A stretch of 64,000 nt of DNA from Anagrus nilaparvatae (GCA_022575985.1 JAKSXM010000132.1:2728001-2792000), one strand, 5' to 3'; positions 49,672 through 62,358 are shown, counted from the first letter of the stretch. Made by a program: numbers and translations. Notes: generated from the sequence alone by a model not told the origin.

Positions 49672-50165
49672 AAAATGAAAAAATATATGTGAAAACAATT
49701 TATACTTAGATGTTAAATTGCATCCTTTCATAATAATATAATAGATTGTTTATATTTTTGTTTACTTTCATACCATAGTGGCAGTTATCTGTTTTTTAGC
49801 TCTCCCGGGCGTAAAACTCGTGCGTAGATTTTTCATAGATTTTTCTGCTTTCGTTTAACGTCTATGAGGGCAAAAAATATCGTAACCTCCATGGGCAAAA
49901 TATTTTAGACAATAGCGTGAACACATATCACTCGTGCCCGGCTTTGCCGAGCACTCGTGCTAGTGCTCACGCTAGTGCCAAAACTATTAAGCCTTTACTT
50001 TTTTGCATAGTTATTACTCATAAAAGATGGCATAATTAGTCATTTAATTAAATAATTTTTCAAATTTATGCACTTTATCTCTGTTGCTGTTATATAAGTA
50101 ACATAATTTCACGTCAATATGTACACATATAATATATTTATACAGTTTATTTTTAAATAATTTTT
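49672..50165. other. AT-rich spacer with no gene seen
   Basis: Includes GCTCACGCTAGTGC/GCACTCGTGCTAGTGC short repeats near 49950; no gene. Confidence 0.45.
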
Positions 50166-50166
50166 A

Positions 50167-50210
50167 GGCACGATCACCCTATGTATGCAATACATAGATG
50201 AAATCGTGCC
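50167..50210. repeat. Short interrupted palindrome
   Basis: GGCACGAT (50167-50174) pairs with ATCGTGCC (50203-50210), and inside it CTATGTAT pairs with ATACATAG. A 44-bp hairpin with small internal loops. Confidence 0.65.
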
Positions 50211-50371
50211 TTATAAGTTTGTCAGGTCAAAAAAGGGAAAAGTTTCTAAATTGTCTAATTCGTGGAGAAATTTGGTCCCCAGGTCATTCCGATGCCTCTA
50301 AATGCTTAGATTGCCTTGGTGTGTGTAGGGATGTATGTTCAAGAAAGTGTATCCTCAAGATCTCAGAACCT

Positions 50372-50715
50372 ACTCGATGAATCAAAAATCCCTTAGACCA
50401 CATTTTTTTAAATCAGATCTACTTGCAGGGTTTTCAATTTCAAGTGATTTCATCAAGTCCCTGCAGAGAAATGTCCAAAAAACTGGTTTAAAATACCTAA
50501 AAATGAATTAAAAATAGTAGATTTCTGGAACAACTCGATGAATAAAAAATCCCTTAGACCAGGTTTTTTTAAATCAGATCTAGTTTCATGGATTTAAATT
50601 TCAAGTGATTTTATCAAGTCCTTGCAGATAAATGTCCAAAAAACTGATTTCCGATAATACCTAAAAATGAACTAAAATTAGTAATTTTCTAGAACAACTC
50701 GATGAATAAAAAAGA
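50372..50715. repeat. Tandem repeat, ~162-bp unit, 2.1 copies
   Basis: ACTCGATGAAT followed by AAAAATCCCTTAGACCA recurs at 50372 and 50533, and ACTCGATGAATAAAAAA again at 50697. Each unit carries AAATCAGATCTA and GAAATGTCCAAAAAACTG-like blocks. Non-coding. Confidence 0.75.
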
Positions 50716-52006
50716 AGCTTGGTTCAAAGCTTGTTTTACAGCATCTGGTTGTGCCTTCTCCAACTCAGCTAAGCTTCATTCTGATGTTGTCAGCTAATCA
50801 CAAAAACACTGATTCCTGGTGCCAAAAAATGAACTTAAAAACCCTAAAAAAAAAGCAAATATCAGTAACAACTAGAGAAATAAAAATAAAATTTAGTACA
50901 TATTTAAAATATTACTTGAAAGGATATATTAACAAATGTATTTGGTGATATCATTTTAATCATCACTTGTATAATATGTATTGCCATAAACATAATTCTA
51001 ATTCTGAAAGATAAAAACAAAGAAATTACGTTCTTTACATAAATTAAAAAAATATATTAAAACTTTTTATACTTGTCTGAATCAAACTTTTGTTTATTTA
51101 ACTATATCCACTAAAGAATTTAAAATAAACCAAAAAATAATAACAAATTTATAAGCACAGCCATTAACTTAGCAGCCGACTAGCAGACTCTAACTATATT
51201 ACTGAAAGTCTTCTAGTTTAAATTTAAGCGCGTAATTTAAAACAACTTTTCAAACTTTTTTTACTATTTTTTTAAAAACGTGGATAAAAATAATAAATAA
51301 TCTTATATAAATTTGTAAATTTATATTATTTTTTATTATTATTTTTACGCAAAATTTTTAAAAAGATGATATAGTAAGTTCTATTAAATTAAGTACTCAA
51401 ATTTAAACTGGTACTTGTTTTTCAGCAGTATTGACTTTTAATTACCTTACAATAAGCATACATTGCTTTTAAAAAATTTGTTATTATCTTTTCTCTAAAA
51501 ACTAATATATTAAGGCACACAGGTAGAATTTGATTATGGTAATTAAAAAAATGTTAATATATTCTTTTTAAAGAATATGGGAAATAAAAATTAAATTTTT
51601 CTTTGACCCAAATTTAATTTAATTTTTTAATAAAGTATTTATATACTTTGAATAACATGTTAATAATAAATAATAGTTTTCAATTTATGAGAAAGTGGAT
51701 ACTATCAAGGTTATTAAAGAGAAAATACTCAATAAATATGTGTTCGTGCCTGAAATAAAAAAGCCTTAGCTTTTTTACAATTCTTTGCGATTTTTTCTAC
51801 TAAATTTTTATTCCAAATGGATAACTTATATAAAATCAAACTTTATTGGTATGTTACATAAAGAATATATAATAAATTATTGTATTTATCAAATGTTATT
51901 AGTTTAGTTAATTTAAAAAAAAACATTTTCCAGGTTATACTATAGACTTTGTTGACTAACACATTTTTTTGTATTTTTATGTAAAAACTTTATTATTTTT
52001 GTAAGT
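50716..52006. other. AT-rich spacer with no gene seen
   Basis: The small open frame at 50751-50948 has no recognised features. Otherwise AT tracts. Confidence 0.5.
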
Positions 52007-52014
52007 ATTATTTA

Positions 52015-54500
52015 TAGGGGTGTGCGGTTACCCGACCCGAAGCTTCGGGCGGTCTTGGATTTTTTCGGGTCGGGTCGGGTCGGTCTTCGGTTATACCCGA
52101 AAAGCTTCAGGGGTCTGAATAAATAAATAAATTTGCATTTTTTTCAAATTAATACTTAGTATGCTATTTTTTTTAATCATAAAAAATAATGAAACCTATT
52201 CCCAAATAAATTCAGGAATTTCATAATAAAAAATAAAACAATCGTCTTGAAAATCTATTTTTTTAAGTATATTAATACTCAATTTAATTTAAAAAACCAT
52301 AGATTTAGCAAGTAGTATTTTCATAAGAACTCAGATTTCAAAGGTTGTTAACCCCCTCCCCCCTTTCACTTGCCAACCCGCGTCAGTTTTTGAACTTCTC
52401 TTTTGTAAAATGATAGCTGTACCATTAAGAGCTGATATTAAAAAATCAGAAAAATCCAAGAAAAGATAAAACATAGTTTTTTTTTATAAAGTTAGTTTTC
52501 TCATAATTTTGTATTTTTGAAAACAAAAAAACCCAGACCGCCGAGGTAATTATAATATCACGATGATTCCTCTAAAAATTTTGCCAAAGCTGAGAATTTG
52601 AACTTTGACTACTTATAACTCAGAAACTAGAGGTCAAAAATATAAAAGTAAAATTGCAAAATTGGGTTTTTAGTGCAGAATAATTGTTGAAAATTTAAAG
52701 ATTATTCATGGAGAAATTTTAGATTTAGTATTTTTTCAAAACCCAACAATTGCTGAATTGGAAACTGCTTGGCGAATATTCTTAAATGTTTTCTACTTAT
52801 TCTACACTAAAAAGCAGCCAATTTTGCACTTTCACTTTTATATTTTTGAACTTTAGTTTCTAAATTATAAGCAGTCAAAATTAAAACTCTCAGCTCTCGC
52901 AAATTTTTTAAAAATATGGTCGTATTTTATTACCTGAGTGGTCTAAATTTTTTCGTTTCCAAAATAAAAATTATGAGAAAACTAACTTTATACAAAAAAA
53001 ATATTTTTTATCTTTTCTTAATTTCTTCTGATTTTTTGATTTTAGCTCTCGATAGTTTAACTGCCATTTTGCAGCTGGGTAATTCATAATAAAAAAGTAC
53101 CATAAGACATTGAAAACTAGAGGGTTCAATAAAAAAATGATCTATTGCGGATTAATTTATTTCAAAAACTGTGTTGTGGAAAAGGATGTGACTGTTTTGA
53201 CAAAATGGCCCATATATATTTTTCTTGTTTTATTTTTACCGTTTTATTAATCCCATGATTGCTAAATTAACTTTTAGGCCTCTTTTAGAACTTCACGATA
53301 TACATGTGACTCTAAGAAACAAATCCAAAACTATATTTTTAAATGCTTTTTGATTTTTTTTTATATGTTTAGTTATTTACAGGATTATACTTTTTATAGA
53401 ATTGTTTTTTTTCTAAGTATTTGGAGTTTCCAATGCGCCTGCAGAACTCGAAAATATAAGAAAAAAAATAAGTTTCTCGTTGGATTTAGACAAAAAGATC
53501 TATTTTCAAGCCCACACGATAGCTCTTGAAAGTTTTTTTAGCCTCCTTTAAAATTGGTATTTACTAAAAACTTAAGATTTTTCCAATGGATTTAAATCGT
53601 GTTTTATATTATTTTAAAATTCATAGTTTTCCCCCGGAAATCTGATGAAAACATTTATTTTGGCTTTTGAGAACGTTTTATAGAAGAAAAATCGATTTTT
53701 GTCGTTTTAATGGGTCCCAATTTAAATTTTTTATTTTTAATTTTTAATTTTTTTTTTTAAGGAGACCTAATTTAAAAGTTCTGTAGTTTTTGAATAAATT
53801 TATTTGAATATTATTAACAAGAGAAATATGCGTTTTTCCCCAAAGAATCAAATGATTAATTTCTTTTCAATAAAATTTTATTTGCCAATTTTTTTACGGA
53901 ATTTCAAAAAGTACTCATAGACACTTCTTTCCTAAAAATTAGAAAAATGTGTTTTTCATAAGTCTCGAAGAATGCGTCCAAAAATGCGTTTTTTGAATTT
54001 TTATCATTGAAACGCGTTCGAAATTGTATGTAAAATTTTTTTTAGGTGTATTTTTTTATTATAAATTTTTTGAGACCTCCTGCATCCCGATAGAAATTCA
54101 CGTTATTCGTATAATAATTTCTAAGTGAAGTCCAAAAACTGACGCGGGTTGGCAAGTGAAAGGGGAGAGGGGGTTACCAACCTTTGAAATGCAAATTTAT
54201 TTATTTATTTATTTAATTTACATAAAAAAATAAATAATAACTGAAAGTTAATAAAAATTATCCTTTTTTTTAGAAAGTCATTTTTTGACCCTTTTATTCT
54301 CATTTTTAAGACCGAATGGAAATTTTCCGCAAAAAGGATGATAGAATCGTAATGCCAGGGAAATTTCCCACCTAAAAACTATACCTTCAGACCCCTGAAG
54401 CTTTTCGGGTAAAACCGAAGACCGACCCGACCCGACCCGAAAAAAGTAAAATCGGTCTTTCGGGCGGGTACCCGAATATTCGGGTAACCGCACACCCCTA
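52015..54500. mobile_element. Non-autonomous hAT-type element, 2.5 kb
   Basis: The ends TAGGGGTGTGCGGTTACCC and the inverse are bounded by the 8-bp duplication ATTATTTA (52007-52014 and 54501-54508), diagnostic of hAT elements. Each end has a GC-rich ~100-bp subterminal region with GGGTCGGGTCGGG/CCCGACCCGACCC and GAAGCTTTTCGGGT blocks. Inner inverted segments follow (AACTGACGCGGGTTGGCAAG at about 54135 and its inverse near 52373; ATAAAGTTAGTTTTCTCATA at about 52485 and its inverse near 52975). No ORF resembles a transposase. Confidence 0.85.
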
Positions 54501-54508
54501 ATTATTTA

Positions 54509-54730
54509 TGATTTGTAATTATACTGTTTTATAAATATTATATTTATATATTGTAATATGAAACTATTATTTTTAGTATTGAAAAGAAAGCTGCATGCTT
54601 CGAAACGTGTAAAATTTGTAAATTATTAAAAAACATTCACTCGCAAAAAACTCTTATTTTACTTTTTTACCAATTATCTTCTATAAATAATAACGATTTC
54701 TTTGTGTCTTCGTGGTTGGAAGATATAAAT
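54509..54730. other. Short spacer with no gene seen
   Basis: AT-rich; a GCATGCTTCGAAACGTGT motif at about 54594 resembles the terminal region of some Penelope-like elements but is too short to call. Confidence 0.35.
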
Positions 54731-55445
54731 TTAGGGGTTCGGCTAAGTTTGTTATTAGTAGAGAAATTTTAATAAAAATATAACACCATCGGAAAATTTT
54801 TTTCAAAAACGAATCATCACTGTTTACAATTTCCAATGATCAAAGATTAATAGCGTGATTGTATTACGCTTGTTTAAACATCTAACGTAATCAAAATTTT
54901 ATTTTATTGAAAGATATCATTTAAAATAAATAAAAGAATTTTTTTCTAATCACAATATTTACGTACTTAAGAAGCACTTATCTAAATATGATCAAACATT
55001 ATGAAGTTATCGTTTCGTTAAGTCATTATAATAATAATTTTTATTTAATTTAATAACGCGCTTTTTCATATTGTTATTATTAATCATCACAAAATAAGGA
55101 AGCGCGTAATTAAGATTAACTGATAAAAATACTTGATGTTTTTTCATTATCTTTTTCAAATATACCCGAAATCGGTCAAATAATAAATTTTGTGTTTCAA
55201 AAATTTAATTATTTCATTAATTTGAATATAAGCACAGGAATTATTCATGATAACTACATGTTAGCTTTAGGCTACATGACTGGCAAATAGCAAATTCTTA
55301 CACATCTAAGAAGTTGTCAATTTAGACACTTTTTGTAGCCGTAGTTTTAATATCTTTGATAAGATTAAGTGCCATTCGAAATCCTGAAAAATAAGGCTTA
55401 TCAAAGAATAAAGAACGAAAAACTATACAGATCATGTACTTTTGT
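54731..55445. repeat. Segmental-duplication flank F2, copy 2
   Basis: Near-identical direct copy of 45181-45925. It ends about 70 bp before the ISL2EU-like transposon, where the matching sequence stops (CTTTTGTACTGT). Confidence 0.85.
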
Positions 55446-55658
55446 ACTGTTTCGTCAAGTGAAGTTCGGGTGACATGATGTTCGGCAAAACGCTCTGCCG
55501 ACGTGTGGCGCACGTATTGGCAAAAAAAACTACCACCGTAGTTGCGGTGGCGCTGTTAAAAAAATTCAATATGGCGACAACAAGCGGTGACTAAAGTATT
55601 ATTTACTTGTGTGTTTTTTGCAAATTTTAGTTATTTTGTTAAAAAATAAATAAAAAAA

Positions 55659-57285
55659 ATGTTAATTTTGGCGCTAAATGAGCTATGTAATTATACGAAT
55701 GCTAGTCCATCATCAAAAAATATGATTGAAGGCGAAAGAATTTTAAATTCTAAGTTTTTAAACCAATGTGGAGCAACTTATAAAAGTGATGTTCAAATAA
55801 ATATTTATGCAAGTTGTGTACAAACAAGTCATCATGCAGATGATCCTCACACGATAAGAGGAATTTTATTTATTAATAATGCTGATTTAAACAATAATGA
55901 CGACGAGGTAAATTACATGCACATTGATAGGATACATTGTTCATGTAGAGCCGGGTCTAGTGAGTCATGCAAACATGTTGTGGCAACTTTACTTTTTTGT
56001 AACAGGTAATCAAATTATTCTTTTTTAAATTTATTAAAAACTTAGATTGATACAAAAAAGCAAATGTAAAAATAATTATTGTTTTTGTAGGTTTGGTGAT
56101 CTTAAAAAGTTAGATCTTATTTCATCAACTGATCAAGAATGCTTTTGGTCACAGAATAAAATGCCAATTGTTGAACAATTTAAAGCTGCTCCTGTCCATA
56201 CATTTTGTGGAATAAAACGAGATAGGTTAGAAGAGCTCGAGCAGAGTGTCCTAGATGAATGTTTTAGAGATTTAATAACTTGCGATAAAACAACTGGCAT
56301 CTCTTGTCACTATAATAGACAAGAAAAATTACAACAACCTTCAAATAAACCTGAAACAAGTAAAGTTGTAGATGTAAGAGAATTTGATAGCACAAATAGC
56401 AGATCTGCGGTATCAATTAGACAACCTTTGGCATTCATAGAAAACATTCCTTCAGGGAGCCAGAATTTAAATATTGAAAGCGCTAATTCAGCATCAGCTA
56501 CTGAAGATGTTAAAAAATATTTGACACAGATCATTAATCAATCATTTGAATCAGAATCAATTAAATCCTTACAGAGCCTAAAATATGATTTACAAGATTG
56601 CTGTAAAGCTGTTTTCAATGAAAAAATAAAATGCGAAGATGTGTTGAATATAGCTATGCTTACATTTAAACTATTGTCTGTATGGAAGGCTGAAAGACAA
56701 TTTCGAGTAACCGGTAGCAGATGCTACGGTTTATTTACTTATTCCAAAGATGAATGGGTTTCAAAAATTAGCAGTTATTTTTGGCCAAAGTCTTTTACAT
56801 CTAATTATACAAACCACGGTTTGAAATATGAAAATGCTGCTAGAGACATTTACACTGCAACTAAAAATATTTTTGTTTTGGAATGTGGCTTAGTTGTTTC
56901 TAAATTGGAACCATGGCTGGCATATTCACCTGATGGTATTGTTATTTCCAACGGAAAGATTGATCGATTGCTAGAAATAAAGTGTCCTTTTGAGCTACCT
57001 GATGTCACCGATGAAACATTATTAGAAAAATGTAGTTATTTGGTAAAATCTAAAAATGGTTTAAGCTTAAAAAAACGCCATAAATATTATGGACAAGTTC
57101 AACTTGGTATGGCCGTTTTGAACTTAGAGAAATGTGACTTTGTTGTGTACTCTAATGTGTCAAACGTTATTAAAATCATAGAAGTGAAATTTGATAATGT
57201 GTTCATGAAAAATTTCTTGATTAAACTTAAAAAAATTTATTTTGAACGTATGCTTCACCAAATATGTGTTTTCCAAAGAGCATAA
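55659..57285 (+). CDS. ISL2EU accessory protein: SWIM zinc finger plus YqaJ exonuclease
   Basis: Exons 55659-56005 and 56091-57285, with an 85-bp GT-AG intron, join to 513 residues. Near residues 94-106 is a SWIM zinc finger (CxC-x7-CxH: Cys94, Cys96, Cys104, His106), a DNA- or protein-binding fold. Residues about 315-471 form a YqaJ/lambda-exonuclease-like nuclease domain: ERQFRVTGSR (317-326), GLKYE (Glu363), SPDG (Asp397), EIKCP (Glu411, Lys413) and YYGQVQ (Gln451, Gln453), so the metal-binding D...ExK core is complete. It probably processes DNA ends during transposition in the nucleus; that role is inferred from the family. Residues 200-290 are low in recognisable motifs. The start is the first ATG inside the left inverted repeat. 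The gene converges on the transposase gene. Confidence 0.88.
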
Positions 57286-57688
57286 AATAAAATTTTTAAA
57301 TAATTTTAAGTTAAGGTATTTTGAATATTTTTTTAAAATAATACAAATTTTTGCAAAAAATCTCAAATAAGTAAAATAATGTTGATATACATTAAAAATT
57401 TTGATGTTCATTATGATGTACTTTATGAAGCCTCTATATTATGTGTTTTATTAAAAGCATTCAATGAAAAAAAAAAATTTTTGTAGAGTGATAATATATC
57501 TATGTGTTTTTTATCAATAAATTTAATAAAATAAAATTAGAAATTTTTTTGTATGAATAATCCATTTATTTATTTTTTGTTTCTCATTATTTCACAGATT
57601 AATAAAATCACAGATAAGTTTAAAATTTTTTAAAATTATAATTTTAAACATTTTAAACTTTTTAAATTTAATTATAATTTTAAAAAAT

Positions 57689-59494
57689 TTAAAACTTATC
57701 ATCTGCAAGAATAGGAGTGCCTAAATTAGCAAAACCACAGCAAACCAAAAAGATATCATCAATATAATTGAGTAAATATGAAGGCAGTCTGTGATTTAAA
57801 ATTGAGAATTGACGTATTCGCTGATTCATTCTCTCTACGTGTACTCGAGCAGCAGCTACATTTTTATTAAAAATAGCTTCTTCCGATGAAAATTGTTTTT
57901 TTTTTCTTAAAAAGGGTGGTCTTATTAACTGTATTCTTACCATTTGACATTCATCATCAATTAAAAATCCTTTATCAACCATTACAGCATCTCTTGAACT
58001 TTCCAAATAATTTAAAATTTTACTTTGCTCAAATATACATTTATCTGATGCTCTTCCTCCATAAGCTTCACTTGCAAAAGTTAAAATTCCTCCAGGAGTA
58101 ATTTCTGTCATAAATTTTACTGTTAAGTCTTTTTTGTAATTAGAGTAGAATCGAATTTGACATTTAAGACATTTGGGTTTCTCTATTCTAATTTCAGTAC
58201 AATCAAGGACAGAAGTTGTTTTTACAAATTGAGAAAAAGATTTTGGCATGTTTCGAAGAATCTCTTCTTTTGACACTCGTTTAACAACGGATTGCAAAAT
58301 TCTGGCCAACTTTTTTAAAGTATCATAAAAAACATTTCTTATAGTTACTGGATTTTCAACATTATAAATACAAGCAAGAGCTGCAAATGTAACATCTAAT
58401 TTGAGTTTTGTAGTTGTAACTATTATACGTTCTTTGACATTCAATATATGGTTCTTTTTATCTGGGTATATTTTTTTCATTAAATTTGTAAGTTGATTTA
58501 AAATAGCAAAGCTTTTTATGTTGCACATAGTCATAAGATCTTTTTCATTTTTAATAATTCCACAAAATGCAGGAAGGAAATCACCACTGGTAACCTGAAT
58601 ATTTTTATCCACCTTTAAAATTGGCTCATTAATCAGTTCAGCATCTACTAAGACTGCATCATTGGTTAAACATTCAGTTAAGTACTGACTCTCGCAGTCG
58701 AAATCATGACATTCTGGTTCATCTAATAAAAGAATTTGGCTAATATCAAACTCATTTTTATCTTCGTCAGATTCTAAATTATTAACTGCATTTGACAATG
58801 TCTGTGGATCTTCAATAATTGATTTATTAGAATTTAATGCCTCTTCATTAAGTAAACCAATTCCACTTAGACTGTCATTATTTTCTTTAGTATCTTTTTC
58901 TGGTTTTTTGATTTTATTTTTTTGCAAATTAATATTGTCCATATTTTTTAGCAAATTTCTTCGAGTCTGAAAATTAATTATTTCAAACCTTATATTTAGC
59001 TTTGTCTGGATTATTATTTATAAAAAGTTATAATAAATACATACGGCTCTTTTTTGTCTATCCACAGTTATTGTTTTTTTTACTGATATTGGAACAGCCG
59101 TCGATTTCAAGATTCTTTTTCCTGCATGAATATCTGTTTTAAATAATAAAAATTTTATTATAAGGTAAAGTACTTTTCAAAATTTCAAAAAAATCAAAAA
59201 ATATAATAAAAAATAACCTGGAAAATAATAATCATCAACTGCAAAATGTAAAGAACAAACATACAATCTTTTATGAGATTTTTCTTTTTCTAAATCTAAA
59301 AATCTTAGCCACTCTCGCCTTTTGTCTACTTCTTCAAAACAACCAAAAAAATTTCGCCTTTTAACTTTAGCAACTCCAAAATCAGGAACTTTGTGAAAAC
59401 TTATGTTAGTATTGTTATCAGTTTTTGATTTGCACGTTTTTACACAACACTTGTACACATAACTTTTTTTTCTATGACTAGGAGAAAAGTTCAT
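57689..59494 (-). CDS. ISL2EU-like transposase: THAP zinc finger plus DDE domain
   Basis: Exons on the minus strand 59494-59218, 59133-59045 and 58966-57689, with introns of 84 and 78 bp, join in frame to 547 residues. The N-terminus is a THAP zinc finger (C2CH: Cys16 or 17, Cys21, Cys80, His83; Trp62 and FP at 91-92) that would bind the element's ends. An acidic linker follows (about 150-240). A helical HTH-like stretch (about 290-360) leads into a Harbinger-type DDE nuclease (DDE_Tnp_4-like). The catalytic residues are Asp377 (VLDCTE), Asp453 (MVDKGF) and Glu500 (HVERMNQRI), at spacings normal for that family. It cuts and joins the transposon ends. No stop or missing catalytic residue was seen, so the gene looks competent. 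Confidence 0.88.
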
Positions 59495-59673
59495 GTTTTA
59501 TTGTGCATTAATTTTTCAATAAAAATTTAATTAATAATTTATTAATTAAATATTACAATTGATTTCCTATATTTTTCTATAATAAACAATAATAATACAC
59601 CGCTTGTCTGCGCCATATTGAATAGTTCATTGTACAACCGTTCGCGGCGTTTGCATAATTTTTTTTGCCAATA

Positions 59674-62070
59674 GAATAGGTCCTTTGGTATAACTAATAT
59701 TAAAAAAATTATAGTTTTATTTACTAACATTAGAGGGCGTCTTATTATTTTCTCTCGCTAAGATAAATTTCACTTTTGTTTGTTTCATAAATAAGAATAA
59801 AATTTATAACATAAATGTATAGTATATGATTGCATGCATCTGTTAATATGTATATATAGTAAATTAAGAATAATAGATACATTCACTCGTATACTATTTT
59901 ATTATTATTATTATAATTATATAGATTATAACATACCTAAGCAAGCTCAGGTAAGTTAACATGTAGATAATTTTACACAAATAGAGTATATAATCTTATT
60001 TGCTATATAATCTAAGCATATGATAGCCATATTGAATATAAAAAAATAGCCAAAAAAATAAATAGTCCCATTTCACGACGGCCCTATTATATTGCATATA
60101 TAAAATAGCATGGCCACCATCTTGTATTATATACACAAAATATCCTTGTGCAATTGCACGGCTACCAACTTATAATTTTAAAAATGGGGAAAGGGATCAT
60201 TCATAAAAAAAATGGCGGTGTCCTCTAGTGAAACTGTATCACAGGGGTCACCATCTTTAAATCACGCATGTGTGGCTGCCATCTTGGACATAACCTATCA
60301 GGCAACTGACATCTGTTACCCCCGCCACCACTAACAGGTGTCGTGAGCAAAAAGTGACGCGAAACAAACCCAGCCCTTCTACTACATTTTAAGGAGGGTC
60401 TTTATTTCAAATCCCGAACCAAGTAAATTTTTTATTTTTTATAAAAAAATAAAAATCTTCTGCCATACGTAAGCCAAAGTATGTGCTATACGTCGCGGAG
60501 GTGTGTACCAAAGTCCTTGTCTACTTGATGACAAAAAAATTTTAAAAATGAAAGCAATTTGATATTACATTTTTGAGATACTGTCTCCACAAGACTTGTA
60601 TTTTTTTTCGTTATAAGATAGAGCTTCCCTTTATTTGTAATACAAATGAATGATGCAGCGGAAAATAATTTTTTTAGTCATACAGATAAAGTAATTTGAG
60701 TTATTAGAAATTATTTTAATTTTAATTACTTAATTTTAAAAAAAATTTCAAATAAAAATTTCAAATAAAATTCGATCTTATTTAATTACTGATGAGAGAA
60801 GATAGTTTATTTATACAAAACAAACAGAAGAAAAGAAGTACGTTTAATTTTTGCTTTCCTAGCCCAGTGAATATAAATTTTTTAAGGGCGTATAAGGATA
60901 TATTAGTTTTAAACATGGAACATGTTCAATTGATGGGGTATTTATTCATATATATATATTTTACAAGATTCATAAGGCTCTTGCAGGCAAACTGAAGGTA
61001 TACGATAAATTATTTGTCTATTAAATTAGAAAGGATTCTCCAATTCTAAATAATATCTACAAGCAGTTGACATTTCTTCTTGTATTTAGATTTGCGTTAG
61101 TGAGTTCAAAAACTCCTTCATAACATCAATTTTTAAAACAAATTCTCGTTTAATCGTTAATAAGAATCAATAACATGCTTAACATAAATTACTTGAATTA
61201 TATTATTGAAATAAATACATTGTTACTTTTGAAATAAAAATTTTTTTATACACAAATGAAACAAATTTAATAGTACTTTATCAATTTCATTTTTTTTTCA
61301 ATTTGGTATTTTAATAAATCCTATACTACAAAAGGGGAAATACTTGTTTAACTAACGTTTTCAGCATTTGCAGGATGGTATACTTAATAAAGATTAAAAA
61401 ATAGTAGTTCAAAGTACGCTAAACAATAAGATTCTGCGTTCAATTCCTTTTTTTTCATTGATTTCCTTAAAAAATTTAAATCTTTGAAATTTCTTCATAA
61501 GCAGTTGATGATTTTATTGATATAGTGTGCTTTTTGAGCTAAGAAAAACATAAGTTTTATTGGCCTGTGTACAAAGAAAATAATATGAATAATTCACTTT
61601 TTGAGAATCTTTTGTCAGAAACCTAAGTTTAGCTTCCACTTCCGTAATAAATATAGAAAAAAATAATATTTTTACAGATTTTCAATTCACTAAAAGGCAA
61701 ATTTTTATGATTTAACTATGTATAAATTCATCTTGAATTTTTTTTTACGTGTATTATGAATAATGTAGGCTTGTTGGAGCTATTTATAAGTACTTTTATC
61801 ATAATAAACTTCAATCATTTGAATATTCTTAATTATTATGAAAATATAACAATGATTTCTAAAAATGATTGATAAGGTTAAATAATTTATAATAAACATT
61901 TTTTCTTCCCTTATTAAATTTTAATAAATTAAAAAATCTTATAAATTTATAATTAATGTTACTATGCTTAACTAAAAAATCTGCGATACATGTAATAAAT
62001 AATGTTAATGAAATTGTGTAAATACAAAATAGTAATATGATAGTAAATTAAAATTTTATACGTTTTTTCA
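59674..62070. other. Spacer with no gene seen
   Basis: AT-rich. Around 60000-60430 is a GC-richer stretch with repeated GCCACCATCTTG/GCTGCCATCTTGG motifs that looks like a decayed repeat, but no borders were found. From about 61800 the sequence matches 47360-47660, the 3' flank of the cystine-knot gene. Confidence 0.5.
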
Positions 62071-62078
62071 AATGATTA

Positions 62079-62358
62079 CTAGCAAGCTCCTAATTCGCAT
62101 TCAACGTTAAAATGTTCACCACATTTTCCTTCCTTTAATCCAATTAATAAGTTACCATTACAATGGCCACTGCAACAATCATGATCTAAACGACACTAAA
62201 ATAAAAAATATTTTAAAGTAAATTTTTTATCTAAAATTTTATTTTCTATATAACTAACTTACAGTTGATCCATTTTCCAAACATTGATTATCGGCTTCAA
62301 TTGTAGCAGCGTAAATTAATGCTAATAATAAAAAGCAAAAAATTATTTTTTTGTGCAT
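62079..62358 (-). CDS. Secreted cystine-knot-like peptide, copy 3
   Basis: Exons 62358-62263 and 62195-62079 (minus) with a 67-bp GT-AG intron encode 70 residues. The signal peptide and the eight cysteines are kept, but the last loop has 4 instead of 6 residues (Cys65 to Cys70), the protein ends right at the final cysteine, and several charges differ from copies 1 and 2 (KEGK in the fifth loop, GEHFNVE in the sixth). It is the most diverged paralogue, yet all structural residues are intact, which points to a functional, diversified peptide. Same strand, promoter layout and intron position as the others; about 14.4 kb from copy 2 because of transposon insertions between them. Confidence 0.85.

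Larger units (their letters stand above)
55517..59671. mobile_element. Complete ISL2EU-like DNA transposon with two genes
   Basis: Terminal inverted repeats begin TTGGCAAAAAAAA on each side and are flanked by TA (55515-55516 and 59672-59673), which may be the target duplication. Further matched subterminal motifs are TTCAATATGGCG (55565-55576; inverse 59611-59622) and ACAAGCGGTG (55580-55589; inverse 59598-59607). The element is about 4.16 kb. It carries a SWIM/YqaJ gene (plus) and a THAP/DDE transposase gene (minus), convergent, both open after splicing. The pairing of a Harbinger-like DDE transposase with a YqaJ-exonuclease protein is characteristic of ISL2EU elements in the PIF/Harbinger-ISL2EU-Spy group. 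No lesion was seen, so recent activity is plausible. Confidence 0.85.

Noticed and set aside
49939..49964. Second Helitron-like 3' end (CGGCTTTGCCG then CTAGT)
   Set aside because: The stem is only 4 bp and CTAGT occurs again a few bases later; too weak to call.
39599..62358. Integrated polydnavirus-type cys-motif genes as the source of the peptide copies
   Set aside because: The cysteine spacing and single intron recall such genes, but no proviral segment borders, excision motifs or other viral gene families are visible; an endogenous secreted-peptide cluster is simpler. A homology search would be needed to revisit this.
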